A model generated the notes under the pieces. The model was not told the DNA's origin. It was given only the letters and a program-made list of their open reading frames with translations, and ran no database searches. From contig NC_064752.1 in NCBI RefSeq assembly GCF_011397635.1, positions 5,352,607 through 5,416,606 of the forward strand: a stretch of 64,000 nucleotides of DNA. Direction: 5' to 3'. Every line of letters begins with the position of its first letter. Position 1 is the first letter of the stretch. The position numbers and the translations under genes were made by a program. The stretch is from Epinephelus fuscoguttatus. Taxonomy: Eukaryota > Chordata > Actinopteri > Perciformes > Serranidae. This document shows positions 45,603 through 57,254 of this stretch, one piece after another.

Positions 45603-47229
45603 CAGTGGTGGAAAAAAGTTTTCGGACACCCTTAAAATTTTACACAATCTCAAATATTATCATGAAATATTTGTGGAAAAATCTTTTTTGTGTTTCAAAA
45701 GGTGTGGCTGCATTAGACAGATATAAACAAATACAAATTATATTTTTTTTGTTTATTGTTTACAAGAAAAACTAACAAAACTAAATTCTTGACAGTTTCA
45801 ATATGTCAGTTCTCAACATTGTCGGTATCAAAGTCAACAAATAACAGAGAATGTGTTCAAAACTGAACAAAAAATAAATAAACCATCACATCATCAAATT
45901 AATATTTAGTAGTCCTGCCATTGGCACGTAGTAGAGCTCTAATCCTGGCTGGCATGTTCCCCACGAGCCTTTCACACTGTTGATGGGTAATCTTGTCCCA
46001 TTCTTCTTGAATTACTGCTTTTAATTCTTCTAAATTCTTTGGTTTATGCTTTGAAACAGACCTTTTGATAATCCACCACAGATTTTCAATGGGGCTCATG
46101 TCCGGGGATTGAGCTGGCCACTCTAAGACCTGGATACTGTGCTCCTGCAGCCAAGTTCTACTGGCCTTGGATGTGTGGCAAGGGCATTATCTTGTTGAAA
46201 CATCCAGTTTGTACCTCGACGGAACAGTGCACGCAGAAGGGAGCATGTGGGTTTGGAGAATGGTACAATACTTGGTAGAGTTCAATGTGCCATCACAGAC
46301 AGCGAGATGACCAACACCAGCAGCACTCATGCATCCCCAAACCATGATACTGCCTCCACCATGCTTGACAGTAGGTACTGTACATGCTGGAGATAATGCT
46401 TCGCCTGGCCTTCTGCGTACCCTCACATTAGTAGGAAGAAGATAAAGCTGGAAACTGGACTCATTTGACCACAAAATCTTCTTCCAATTCCTGGCTGTCC
46501 AGTTCTTGTGTGCCTGGGCCCAACGACGCCGGGCTAACCTCTGTCTCTCATTGATCAGGGGCTTCTTGATAGCCTTGTAGGACCTTAAGCCATGATCTAA
46601 AAGTCGGCCACGTACAGTGCAGGTTGAACACTGGACACCAGTTTGGTTTGACCACTGCTGCTGAAGCTCCTGTGATGTCATTCGGCGGTTTTGCCTGCAC
46701 ATGCGGATCAGGATGCGGTCATTTCTTGCTGAAGAAACCCTTGGACGCCCAGATCTTGGTTTGTCTTCCAGGCTGTTGGTTCGTCTGTATTTCTGCAGAG
46801 TGTATCCAACTGCTGAAGGACTGCATCTGCACTTCCTGGCTATCTGGCGGCAGCTGTACCCTTCCTGGCTGAGAATCTTTATCTTCAGGCGTGTTTCCTG
46901 CGTTAGGTTCCTTGTTTTAGCCATTTTTGTGTCTGAAGAACTTTCAAATGTGCTGGCTTTATGTAGACACGAAGCTTGGCAACAAAAATTGTGTCTTTTA
47001 ATAAAAAGAACGACCTTCATCACTGGTACCAAAATGACCCAATACTCAAAATTTCTTATGTATTTTTATGGAACCAATCAATTTTAAGATTTTAATGGCT
47101 TTTTTAGGATTTATTTAGTATTTTGGCTGTGACTGTACTAAAAGAAATTGCACTTGAAGACCTAAGAGTGATTCTTAATGCAATATTTCACAAATGCATG
47201 GGGTGTCCGAAAACTTTTTTCCACCACTG
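45603..47229 (-). mobile_element. Tc1-like transposon with GTCCGAAAA ends
   Basis: 1627 bp between TA dinucleotides (45601-45602, 47230-47231). Ends CAGTGGTGGAAAAAAGTTTT mirror each other, followed by cggacaccc / ggggtgtccg. One Tc1 transposase pseudogene on the minus strand. Confidence 0.93.
45899..46924 (-). pseudogene. Broken Tc1 transposase of the 45603-47229 element
   Basis: ATG 46924 opens MAKTRNLTQETRLKIKILSQ with the paired helix-turn-helix (SCRQIARKCRCSPSAV) and GRPR hook. The first catalytic Asp is changed to Asn (WSNESSFQ). Frame shifts around 46190 and 46160 break the segment with the second Asp (QQDNA readable in one frame), then SPDMSPIENLWW to TTKY follows in a third. At least two indels; inactive. 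Confidence 0.9.
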
Positions 47230-47231
47230 TA

Positions 47232-47461
47232 TATGACTTAACCTCCATTTGGCCAGGCTTTTTTTTGAGCTCTTTTTTAGTTTTCCTATGGGGTTATAAA
47301 TCAAGTGATAGCACACAGAAAGCTACCACTGGTGCAAGGCTATCACATTTTTTCTAACACTAGAGATGTATACCTTGCTAAAAATCACTATGAGAATTAT
47401 TCACCGACCAACCCTACTGGCTCACGGACTATACAGGCAACTTAAAGTTTATCAAAAGTAC

Positions 47462-47492
<31 letters not shown>

Positions 47493-47740
47493 CAATGTGA
47501 TTCAATTTAGTTTCATTGTGAATTAGAAAATTGTTTGGGGGGCCAGCTGGCGCCCTATCAGGGGCCAGATTTGGCCTACGAGCCATAAGTTGAGTATCAC
47601 CTGTTTAGCCCTAGAATGATATAAAAGACATAAAAACTAAAAACTGTGCAGCAAAAATCTCAAATTACTAAGACACGACTGATTGAATGCCAACACACAT
47701 ATAAACATGCTATTTCTATATATTAGAGGACAGTAAACTT
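47232..47740. repeat. Intergenic DNA with poly(A) and repeat fragment
   Basis: 27-A run at 47462-47488, then ggggccagatttggcctacg (47560-47580), a phrase of a widespread vertebrate repeat. No gene. Confidence 0.4.
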
Positions 47741-47859
47741 ATTATTTGGACATTAGTTTCTTTATTTCTGCGAATAAATTAAACAACTTTTGTTTCATTA
47801 AAAACTGGAACATTACAGTTTCTCAGCCTGCACCTCTGTCTGCCGGTAACACCCGGGTG

Positions 47860-48135
47860 AGACGGTGTTATCTTTGGCCCAACCTATTGATCTGTGTGCG
47901 TTACCATTTGTCAGGCCGGCAGCTGGCATTGATAAGGGTTCAAGATTGGCTTCAGTAGCTGCTGGCTATTGATCCGCCCTTCTTTCTAATTGAATACACA
48001 CACTCCTGGGTATTGATAACAGAGAGCTATAATTTGATACAACAGTAGCGGGTATCGATCAGTGAATCTGATGATGTTATCAGGCGGCAAGGAGTATTGA
48101 TAAATGTGATGGGAGGAGAGTATTGATAAGTATTC
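47860..48135 (+). promoter_or_regulatory. Cluster of TATTGAT/GATAA sites, possible enhancer
   Basis: Within about 270 bp, ATTGAT occurs at about 47886, 47919, 47969, 48012, 48095 and 48122, with ATCGAT at 48054 and GATAA/TTATC at about 47868, 47921, 48014, 48076, 48097 and 48124. ATTGAT suits Onecut/CUT proteins, TGATAA suits GATA factors. No repeat explains the pattern. Confidence 0.35.
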
Positions 48136-48183
48136 TGCAGGTTCAACAAGGTGAGGTCAACTGAGAGGGAATGGCAGTCACGA

Positions 48184-48185
<2 letters not shown>

Positions 48186-48223
<38 letters not shown>
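48186..48223. repeat. (GT)n microsatellite
   Basis: About 19 uninterrupted GT units, just after the TATTGAT cluster. Confidence 0.9.
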
Positions 48224-48225
<2 letters not shown>

Positions 48226-48416
48226 GAGTCACTCGTCTCGCTGCTGAGACCTCTATTTCTTGTCCTGGTGCTGTATAATACTTAAATTCTCTCTGTGACA
48301 CACAAATAAAGGCCAGGTAAAACTCATAGAAGCAGTTGGATTCACCCGTCGTCTCACCGCTCGCAGGTTAAATTCTGTACAATGTACATTTCTAAAGCAC
48401 TAATCCCTTCAGTACG

Positions 48417-48490
48417 AGGCCCAGTTGCCGAAGAAAATTTTGGATTGCACCTTTCTGCAAATCGCAAATACCTTACATTTGCACATTTCA
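48417..48490 (+). mobile_element. Minisatellite-bearing inverted-repeat element, end fragment E
   Basis: cAGTTGCCGAAGAAAATTTTGG, then TGCACCTTTCTGCAAATCGC and ccTTACATTTGCACATTTC match the terminal repeat of copies A-D; nothing else of the element follows. Confidence 0.5.
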
Positions 48491-48719
48491 AAAATCCTCG
48501 CTGCTACAGCAAGCGAATATGCCATCTGCGGTCATTCTGACTCGACCAGCAGACTTCACTACAAACCGACTGGCTGTAGAAACAGGTGAGGTGCTTTAAA
48601 ACCAGCCGCTGTATGGCAGCCAGTTCACACCGCTGCATCTTTTCGTTGCAACGTTCTAAAATAGTTTTGTCTCATTGTGAATGTTTGTTCTGAACTGGGC
48701 TTAACACATCCTGCTGACT

Positions 48720-48737
48720 TTTTTTTTTTTTTTTTTT
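48720..48737. repeat. Poly(T) run
   Basis: 18 T. Confidence 0.8.
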
Positions 48738-48954
48738 ACATTAAAAGCACTCCATGAAATGTCACATGATGCCTTTGGGCCCCAAAAGACTTTTTCCCAT
48801 TGACTTATATAGTGAAAGAGATCTCTGTGAATCAGTGGATAAATGTTTCTGAGAGTCACAACCCCCATGAAATGACTTGCTTCACGATCACAATTTGATC
48901 CATTTGGTCCAATAACATTTTAAAAGTCCAGAGGAGCATAGGGCATTTGATTAG

Positions 48955-49200
48955 GATGCCTCCTTGGCCTCCCTTTAAAGGTTTTCTGGGCATGTCCAAC
49001 AGGTAGGAAGCTCTGGGGCACACCCAGAACACGCTGGAGGGATTATGTATCTCATCTGGCCTGGGAACACCTTGGGATGCCCCAGGAGGAGCTGAAAGCA
49101 TCATTGGGGAGAGGGATGTCTAGAGTACTTTGCTCAGCCTGCTGCCCCTGTGACCTGGCCCTGGATAAGTGGATGAAAATGACTGGATGAATGGATGGAA
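48955..49200 (+). mobile_element. Rex3-like 3' end fragment
   Basis: gggcatgtccaacaggtagg, acacgctggagggattatgt, cccctgtgacctggccctgg, ending tggatgaatggatgga: the same 3' end as 57480-57750, with the GATG-type tail. Confidence 0.75.
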
Positions 49201-49367
49201 AGAAGAGCCGCATTATTTCATTATTTTATCCCCATTCAAGTTAGCGGAGCACTTAACCGTAAGTTAGCCACTCACTTACTCTATGCACCCAATGATGTGG
49301 AAGATCAGGGTCATTTTATACCTGGAAGTCGAACTTTTTGGCTTCATGCACCACTGAGCAACATTCA

Positions 49368-49860
49368 TAAGCCCCTTTTACACTGCCAGATTTTCGGCGA
49401 ATGTTGGGCTGTTTGCCAGCAAGCTTTGAGCATTTAGACACACAGAGCCGGATTGGAACTCTTTTAGTTTAAAAAGAATGAGGCGCCCTTCCGCCACATG
49501 AGGGGCTGTTGATGACATGTGGGAGGAGCTGGTGATGACGCCGCACGTGTGACCCATTGGCGGTGGATAAACAGAAAACAGTTGATAGCAGGAATTAGCT
49601 AGCAGCTAGTAGCAAAAGGGAAACGCAAACCTGACAGACACTGTAAAGATGAGCAACTGGGGAGACAAGGAATTGTGCGCCCTCCTTGTCCTCGCAAACG
49701 AAGAGGCCATTAACTGTCAGATGACGGGGATGGTGAAGGACGGGCTGACTTACGAGAGAATCGCTGAAGGAGAAAGGGTTACAGAAATGAACGGAGTCCT
49801 GCCTCCAACGCAGTATCCAGTATACACTCATTGGTCTGTGCCTTTTGAGCTGTTTTGAGA
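49368..49860 (+). mobile_element. PIF-Harbinger fragment with the start of its Myb-like protein
   Basis: AAGCCCCTTTTACACTGCCA opens the piece. The ORF 49649-49858 begins MSNWGDKELCALLVLANEEA and continues MTGMVKDGLTYERIAEG, which resembles the Myb/SANT-like accessory protein of Harbinger elements. It is truncated by frame loss near residue 45; no transposase follows. Confidence 0.55.
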
Positions 49861-49958
49861 TGTTAAGTGATGCGTTTAATTGTGAAGCTGGAAAGCATAA
49901 AGCTCAAAACAATGGCAACGGCAAGTGACTGGAGTGACTGGGAGTAATCATTTCTCTT

Positions 49959-49959
<1 letters not shown>

Positions 49960-50015
<56 letters not shown>
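49960..50015. repeat. (AC)n microsatellite
   Basis: 28 uninterrupted AC units. Confidence 0.95.
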
Positions 50016-50019
<4 letters not shown>

Positions 50020-50750
50020 GGCAGTCAGAGTCTCATTGCAATCATCTAATATTTTCGGTCCCACGCAGTGAGTTCTGAGGAAAAGCAGGAAGCCAGTAAT
50101 TTCTCCCAGGTGATGTCTCCATGACATCAGATGGGAGCTGTGTGAACAAAATGTGTCTGGTGAAAGAAAAATGGAAACAAGATGAGAGAGCATGAGGAGG
50201 TTAAGAGCTGAGAGAGTGTGTGAGAGGGATCTTAGCTAATTACATGTAGTTTGAGACAAATGCTGAGAAGCATTTCTGCCGATTAAACATGTGCGTTTGG
50301 TACCAGGATGTATCATTTGTCCTAGAGGCTTTATACTATCATGACCGGATAAAAGTGTTTCAGAGCTTCATGTCTTTTAAACACATAAACCAAATTAACA
50401 CCAGATGCGAGATAATCATAACTTTGTAGAGTTGTGAAATTCATATTTTACAAACCGCTGTGCAGTGTTTGGGCATATGATAAGTAAACAGATGAATCAA
50501 ACTGGCCATGCTGGAGCATATTTCATCATCTCACTGGCACAACTCGCCCACATCAATACAGCCACTTGCTTTGTGTTAATGCAGTGCCATTTTGGGACTA
50601 AAAGCCTGCTCTGCCTCACTGAAGCATCCATCAGTCAGTCCATCAGTCCACCCTGAGTCTGACCTTTACAGTATCACTGTCCTCAGAACTGTCCTCACCA
50701 GGCAGACTAGGATTTTTATTTCTCGATTTCTTATCCTCTGTTTAATGATG
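50020..50750. other. Intergenic DNA, nothing recognised
   Basis: No supported gene. Confidence 0.5.
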
Positions 50751-50754
50751 GTTG

Positions 50755-51362
50755 TTACAATTTGACGTAGATGTCTTCTTTCACACCTCTTTCAAACCGT
50801 CTGTCTTCTCTGGCCAAGATGTGAACATTGCTGTCTTTGAAGGAGTGTCCCTTCTCCTTTAGATCTAAATGGACAGCTGAGCCTGGCCCTAAGGAGCTGG
50901 CTCTCCAGTGCTGTGCCATGCACTTGCATTTCACCAGGGATTGCCTCCAAAGATGTCCATGGTCTGGGCCTCTTCATATCAACACATCACAGACAACACA
51001 AAAGTCCACCAGTTACATGTGTACACTACATTACTTTGCTTTTGCCTGGGTGTTTTGTCCTTAGGGTGGACAAGCTTCTGCTATCTGCGTCGAACCTATG
51101 GTGCAGTTTTGGAATCCCTCCTAAGGCAACTTAACACCTATTCACACCTGGGCCCATCTAACCCTAATGAGGCACATGGTGGCCAGGTGGGTCAACGCCT
51201 CACATGTGACCTTGACGGCTCTGTAAGAGTTCACACCCTCACAGAGTTTAAAGCACGAGACTCTGCCCCAGTCAGTTAGAACTGAAGAATTCTCTTGGAT
51301 GAGAAGTGAACCGCCTTCAAGAAGCTAAAGTCCAGTTGCCTGTGATATAGCACTTAAGATTC
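50755..51362. mobile_element. Penelope-like element fragment with inverted halves
   Basis: Minus strand 50925-50755 reads CMAQHWRAS, SAVHLDLKEKGHSF, DSNVHILARE and FERGVKEDIYVKL, the C-terminal part of a Penelope GIY-YIG region. Plus strand 51075-51270 reads RRTYGAVLESLLRQLN, then LDGSVRVHT and DSAPVS, the next part of the same protein, followed by the element tail with cttggatgagaagtgaa. The two pieces point away from each other. Confidence 0.65.
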
Positions 51363-51364
51363 CC

Positions 51365-52055
51365 TGCCCATTGTATCTCTGTGTGCCCACAGTGAAACCG
51401 AGAGCCTCGATCAATCATTATAAATAGTAATCTCACAACATATAGACAGTCGGAGATTTGTGCGGTCTATGGAGATTTCAGCTCCTACAACAGAAAATAG
51501 AAGCAAGAGGATTGCAGGGAGTTTTGATTTGCACATAACATGTGCATCTCTCAGGGTCAGCGTTTCTACTGCTGAGCTTAGTGTATCCTTTTGGGGCGTT
51601 ATGAGACACAAACATCAACTCTGTACATACTCTGTATTCACAATACAGTCTGTTCCATATGTTCCATATCGTCTGGCTGTGCAGAGCTGACCATATAGAT
51701 GTTTCTTTGCTGGATACTCCAACCCCAAACTTCTTAAATTTCCATTAAAATCAGTGAAACCTGTTGTAACCAAATTAACCACAGTGGCTGTTTGTGAGAA
51801 GCAAACTATAAAACAGTACAGTAAATTGATGTAAGAGATTCAGCCCTACAGAGTCAGCCTGTCCCTCTCTGCCCCCCCCACACCCCACTGTCCACACAAA
51901 CACTTCACACAGACTGCCTTCTCCCCTCTTGCCTGCCCTGCAGGTGGCACTGTTGACACCGTTTAATCAGAATAATTAATATTGGCAAGTGGTCCATAAC
52001 TTTAATTTTAGAGACAAAAAATGTAGGCTTAGTGCCCTGTGGTCCATTGCCCAGT
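51365..52055. other. Intergenic DNA, nothing recognised
   Basis: No supported gene. Confidence 0.5.
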
Positions 52056-52059
52056 AGGA

Positions 52060-52209
52060 AATGTAGAATACTCAAAAGTACTTTAAAAGTGCTTGAGTTA
52101 CTTTTCTCAGGGAGTAACACAGTAAAGTAACTGATTACTTTAAAAAAAAAAAAAAACTAATGCAGTAACATACTTTGATTACTTTTAAAGTAACCCTTAC
52201 CCAACACTG
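52060..52209 (-). mobile_element. hAT-like MITE end (CAGTGTTGGGTAAGG)
   Basis: The reverse complement starts CAGTGTTGGGTAAGGGTTAC, matching the left end at 26487; GTAACACAGTAAAGTAACTG lies inside. Confidence 0.5.
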
Positions 52210-52214
52210 CTCAG

Positions 52215-54115
52215 AACAATGACACGTTTTTTTTTACCAGGACAAATATAACAACCAGCTCACTTACAACATATTAGTACCAATGTTTAGAAATGTAGTT
52301 AAAGTTACTAGATGTGTGTGAACCGTTGGTCTGATTAACAAAACAACCATAAACAATGCTCGTCAGTCAGCAGAAATATTTTTTAATTTTTATATTTCCC
52401 CCGTATCAGTGGAAGACACATCATCATCATCATAACCTGGGTTATTTAATAATTGATTTACAAACAGAATATCAATAAATGCAGACACAAATAATCGTAA
52501 AAACAAAAAAAAACATGTTGCTGTCAGTATAAATGTTTGCAGTAACTGTGCAACCTTATAATTATTTCAACAGTACATTGCACCATCTGTGCAAATACAA
52601 ACTGTACAGCATTACAAGACGAAGGAGGTGTTGCAGCCGACTGACAGCTGATCTAGTTATGTCATCGTCACCAGAAACTGACATTGCTTCAGATGATTTA
52701 GAAGAAAAGACGGCTAGTTTATCTAAAATACTTAAATATTTTTTCATCTTAGTCCCGCTCACTGAAGACAGGAGAAGCAAATGATCTCTTGATGGGATGA
52801 AGTGTACGTTTGAGGATTTCAGACAGTTGCTTCTCAAAGGAATACATGGTGTTGCACTCAGTTTTTCAAAAGTTACACATGTAGTTGTGTGAGGAATCAA
52901 AAAAGAGAGCCTGACATTTTCTATTTCTTGGGTAAAGACAAGACAGTGTACGTTGGCACTCAAGCAGCATGCAGCCACCCAGCTCTGGCTGCGTTTAGAG
53001 ATGAATCCTAGCGTAGGAGTGGACTAAACCATCTTGCACCTGTAAGAGACGAGAGGGTCCTCAGAGAGCTTCCGGTCTTTATTTTTCTTACACAAAGTTC
53101 AGCCTCTCAAACAATTTATTCCACCAATTTAATGCCATTATGGCACTTATTACTAACAAATAAAAATGGCAAATAAAATCAAACTTGTCATTCCAGGCTT
53201 TTTAAAGGCGCCCCCTCCCACTACAGGGGGTGCTGCAGCATCCCTATTTCCTGCAGTGATGCTCAAGTATGTAAGCAAGTACAGTTTTACTGACTACTAA
53301 ATTAGGCATCAAAAATCAAACCTAGAACACTGCAGGATGAGCTAGTGGACACATAAATCATAAAACAACCCTCAACCAACCTCCGCCTTCCATGCCCTCT
53401 AACAGCACTTACATTTATTCAGTTACCCCCCAAAATTTTCTCCTACCAGGAACTTTCATCCATCTGAAACTTCAACCAAGACGAGAGGCATCAATGTATT
53501 TTAAATAAGAGAGAACACATGGGTCGTGTGAACTATACTCATACCTCTATTTACAGTTGACTGGAGGATCAAATCAATGTGAATGCCTGTAAGATAGAAC
53601 CGATGCTCCCCTGCTGGCTTCATGTGCTGAGCAAACATCTTGGCGATTGCTTGCTGAGCTGATGTTGCATGTGATTTGCTTCCAAACTCACCACATTTCA
53701 AGTTAAAAGGCCAACACCTCATGTTAGACTAAGGCTTAAACATGTCAGTTGATAACCAGCTTTACCCCGAACTTTCACCTGGGAGGCCAGTGTTTGTTTC
53801 CCATATGAATGTAGACCCAAAACACAATGTTTTTTTTTCTAAACGAACCACATGCTTTTGTAGCCTAAACCTAACCTAGTGCTTTATTGACGTCCCAGAA
53901 CGTCAACAGCAGACGCAGGAGGATGCCTAACGGGTCGTATGTAGACGTGAAAGTTCTCTTACAAAGTGGCGATATGTGACGACTTGAGATGAGAACGTGT
54001 TCGTAATTCCCACTTGCTGCATGTTTACAAACTGAAAGTCATACAATGATGAGGTGAATAGAAAAAAAACAAAAATGATCTTGCCCAATTGACCATTGCG
54101 TTGGGCCACATACAG
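52215..54115. other. Intergenic DNA with one old repeat
   Basis: 53745-54010 carries phrases (gtagcctaaacctaacctag, cgtatgtagacgtgaaag) of a dispersed fish repeat. No gene is supported; the 52562-52978 minus open frame has no recognisable domain. Confidence 0.4.
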
Positions 54116-54126
54116 TATATTTTTAA

Positions 54127-54762
54127 CACTTTCCCTGCCAGAGTATTATGTTTAAGTTGCCAGTCACTGCCAGCATTGATCATGTTCATTAATCTTTCAA
54201 GACCCACAGAATAATTTGTTCTATAAATATGTGAACAGTGTATACATGAGGCTAAAAAACAGACCTTCTGTTTTTTTAACACAAAAAACCCCAACATTTT
54301 ATTCTATCTTATTCCATTTCTTTTTTATCAACACCTGAATTTGTGCATTTTGATTAAAAGAAAAATTCGTTGTCACGTTCAGGTTCAGTATTTTTGTCTT
54401 CCTCTCCTCTGTGGTCGTATTGTCCGTCTGTACTTCCTGTCATGGAGATCCTGTTTCGTCCCACCGAACTCGTTTGCCTCTTCGTCCAGATTGGATGCAG
54501 AATGTTGATCAAAACAGGAATTATTGGAGTCTGAGTCCATCAACATCTCTACAGCTTGCGCAACTGTAAACTTTTCCATCAGCGCCAACATTTTATTGCA
54601 GTGTACAACCTGCAACATCTTCTTCCGGCTTCCAGCAGATGATCTTCCCCTTGGTTTGTTTTTTGGACACGGCAGTGCTGTTCTGTTTCACAAGATGGCC
54701 CCCTACCTTATAACAGTGAAAACACAGATTGATGGAATATCTCATCAATTGCGGAGAAAGAC
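54127..54762 (-). mobile_element. Non-autonomous piggyBac-like element 2
   Basis: 636 bp between TTAA copies (54123-54126, 54763-54766); left CACTTTCCCTGCCAGAG, right end decayed (TGCGGAGAAAGAC). Same layout as element 1, with the transposase N-terminal stub on the minus strand (54618-54385). Confidence 0.75.
54385..54618 (-). pseudogene. N-terminal stub of a piggyBac transposase, copy 2
   Basis: Contains AVEMLMDSDSNNSCFDQH and NLDEEANEFGG, as in copy 1; no catalytic region. Confidence 0.6.
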
Positions 54763-54854
54763 TTAAAGACAATCCACAGGCTGTTTAATATCAGTCCGCA
54801 GGCCACAACTGGACACTGGGCTGGACTTTGGACATGTAAGCACATACACAACAC

Positions 54855-55095
54855 AACCCAATGTTGAGAGAACAAATGTAACCGAATATAACAAGTTTGT
54901 TTCAATCTCTTGCTCTCTTGACTTTAGCTTTTTGTTTACTTTCCTCACCTCTGTTTCCCTTTCTGTTCACCGAGCTGAACTGCAAATCAGAGTGACTTTA
55001 TTTGCTGACGGGCTCCACTGGGTCTGATGCTGATTCAACATGTTGAATTAGCTGGAAAAAACCCAATAAGGGTTGACTAGTCAGCTTGGTGTGTT
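54855..55095. mobile_element. Half copy of the PIF-Harbinger-like MITE
   Basis: tttgtttactttcctcac, gagctgaactgcaaatcaga and tcagcttggtgtgttaagac match the right half of 23284-23925. Confidence 0.6.
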
Positions 55096-55305
55096 AAGAC
55101 CCTTCAACATATTTTCTGTGCCAAAATAATTATTTCTAAACGTAATTTCTAAGAAATGGCTGGAAAAATAGTGAGCACAGAGAAACTTCTCTTCTCTCTA
55201 CTGATAAATGTGAAAACAGTCTTTGAGTATCAAACTGCACAGTGAAGGTCAAACATCTAAGTGAAGTAACAATAAGAAAAACACATTTTTGAGTAGAGGG
55301 GGCTT

Positions 55306-55307
<2 letters not shown>

Positions 55308-55372
<65 letters not shown>
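55308..55372. repeat. (AT)n microsatellite
   Basis: About 32 uninterrupted AT units; self-complementary. Confidence 0.95.
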
Positions 55373-55374
<2 letters not shown>

Positions 55375-55837
55375 CATAGTTGTTTTTCCTCAGCAGTGCA
55401 ACAGTTTTATTTTCCCAGCATTTAAGCCTCTAGTTAGGCTGCAGACATTTTGTTCTCCCATCTCTCTTGTGATCTCTCCCTCTTCTCTCTGTCTCCCTCT
55501 ATACAGCAGACCCTGCACATAGATAAATGCAGTCATTTTCATCCCTGACTGCTCAGCCCAATAATTTTCTCCTCTCAGTCCTTTATGTTGAGCAGGGGCT
55601 GTTATACTGTGAGAATAAATGACATCTCTGGGCTCACCGCCATCACTCAGGATGAAGAAACGAGCAGCCGTAGACTCTGCGTGAAACCAGATAGATTGAA
55701 CAGGTCGATCAATTCATGTATTGATCTGTTGGTTTCTTGGAACTGTGGCTGTCTAGGAAATGATGCATAACATTATCCATCAAATATGTTGAGAGGAGAC
55801 ATAAACGATGCTGCAGATACTGAAAGAACACAGTAAG

Positions 55838-55940
<103 letters not shown>

Positions 55941-56240
55941 AATTTAACTTTCAATATACTCCAGAGCTGATATGGAGACATTTAAGAGTGTATGCATGTG
56001 TGTGTGTGACAGACTACCTGGAAGCTCTTACAGAGAGAGGTGAAATAGAGGGCAGACCGCCGCTCTGGAACAACCAAAGAAAAGATGTAGAACGAGAAAG
56101 GGTTTGACAGACAAAGAGGAACAGAGAGAGAGAGGGGGTGATGAAAGACAAGGTCTGGTGACAAGGTGAAAAGAGGAGAGCAGACAAGCTGCCACCGACA
56201 TTCACGTCCAAGACAACCGCTTGGCCTTTTCATAAAAGCT

Positions 56241-56250
56241 TACACACATG

Positions 56251-56310
<60 letters not shown>

Positions 56311-56318
56311 TGCACACA
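56241..56318. repeat. (CA)n microsatellite
   Basis: Long CA run with CATG/CACG interruptions at both ends. Confidence 0.92.
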
Positions 56319-56463
56319 GTGTAAAGGTTGGACAGCATGTCGTCCAACACGTCAAGAAAAGCCAAATGGTATTTCTTTTAGAGCAGCCACCTTTGAAACT
56401 ACAGGTAAGTGCTGGTTGTCATGGTGACAGCCAGATGCTGTATATATCAAATGTTTCAGCGTT

Positions 56464-56479
56464 AAAAAAAAAAAAAAAA
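56464..56479. repeat. Poly(A) run
   Basis: 16 A. Confidence 0.75.
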
Positions 56480-56484
56480 GTCAC

Positions 56485-57030
56485 ATTCACTGTGACTACG
56501 ATAAATATAAGTAAAGAATAAATCATAAAAACTCAGATTTGGATTTTACAGTTTTCAGAATGTCATAGCAACATATCATGTTATCTGTAACTGTGAAAGA
56601 CGTCCCCAGAGCCAGTCTGAGACACCAGGGATCACTACACCTGTGGCCCTACCGCTGCCTGCCGCCCGGCACCCAGCACCTGACCCTGATTCCTGTCTCT
56701 GCCGGTGGTGGGCCCATAGGGTGTTGGTTCCATGTTACTTACCACCAGATGCTCACCGGTGAGCCCTCCCCCAGGTCTGGCTGAGCACCTTCGACTCTGA
56801 GGACTTCATCCTATACTGGGCGAGGTGCTCGAAGTCCAAATATGCCGTGTCATCAAGGTCTCCCAAATTGCTCTTAGTCTGGCCCCTCCCTAGGCACAAC
56901 TTTGCCTTGGGAACCCTACCAGGGGCTATTAGCGCCAGACAACACAGCTCCCAGTTTCACAGGGCCATGCAAATCCCTTCACCACATTAAGGTGGCGATT
57001 CTCGAAATCTTCATCTCTGTCAGTAAGTGC
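56485..57030. other. Intergenic DNA, nothing recognised
   Basis: No supported gene, though the 56580-56960 part is GC-richer. Confidence 0.4.
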
Positions 57031-57035
57031 TACAT

Positions 57036-57240
57036 CGTAGGCGACTGGACTTGCTTGCATTTCTTGAAGATGTTTCGCTTCTCATCCAAGACGCTTCTTC
57101 AGTTAGGGTTCACACCCACACAGGGTTTAAAGCCTGTAACTGCATACCAGTCATTTAGAACTGAAGAAGCTTCTTGGATGAGAGGCGAAACGTCTTCAAG
57201 AAACGTAAGCAAGTCCAGCTGCCTACGATATAGCACTTAT
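57036..57240 (+). mobile_element. Penelope-like element tail with inverted duplicate
   Basis: 57162-57229 (aactgaagaagcttcttgga through gtccagctgcctac) matches the tail at 51285-51345, and 57036-57107 is its reverse complement. The spacer holds part of the ORF end (LKPVTAYQ). Confidence 0.6.
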
Positions 57241-57254
57241 GATTACCATGACCT

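Noticed and set aside
46624-47087. Open frames antisense to the Tc1 transposase
   Set aside because: Shadows; the minus-strand frame carries all the Tc1 motifs.
52562-52978. 138-residue open frame on the minus strand
   Set aside because: No domain motif, ordinary composition, no splice context; length is within chance for this window.
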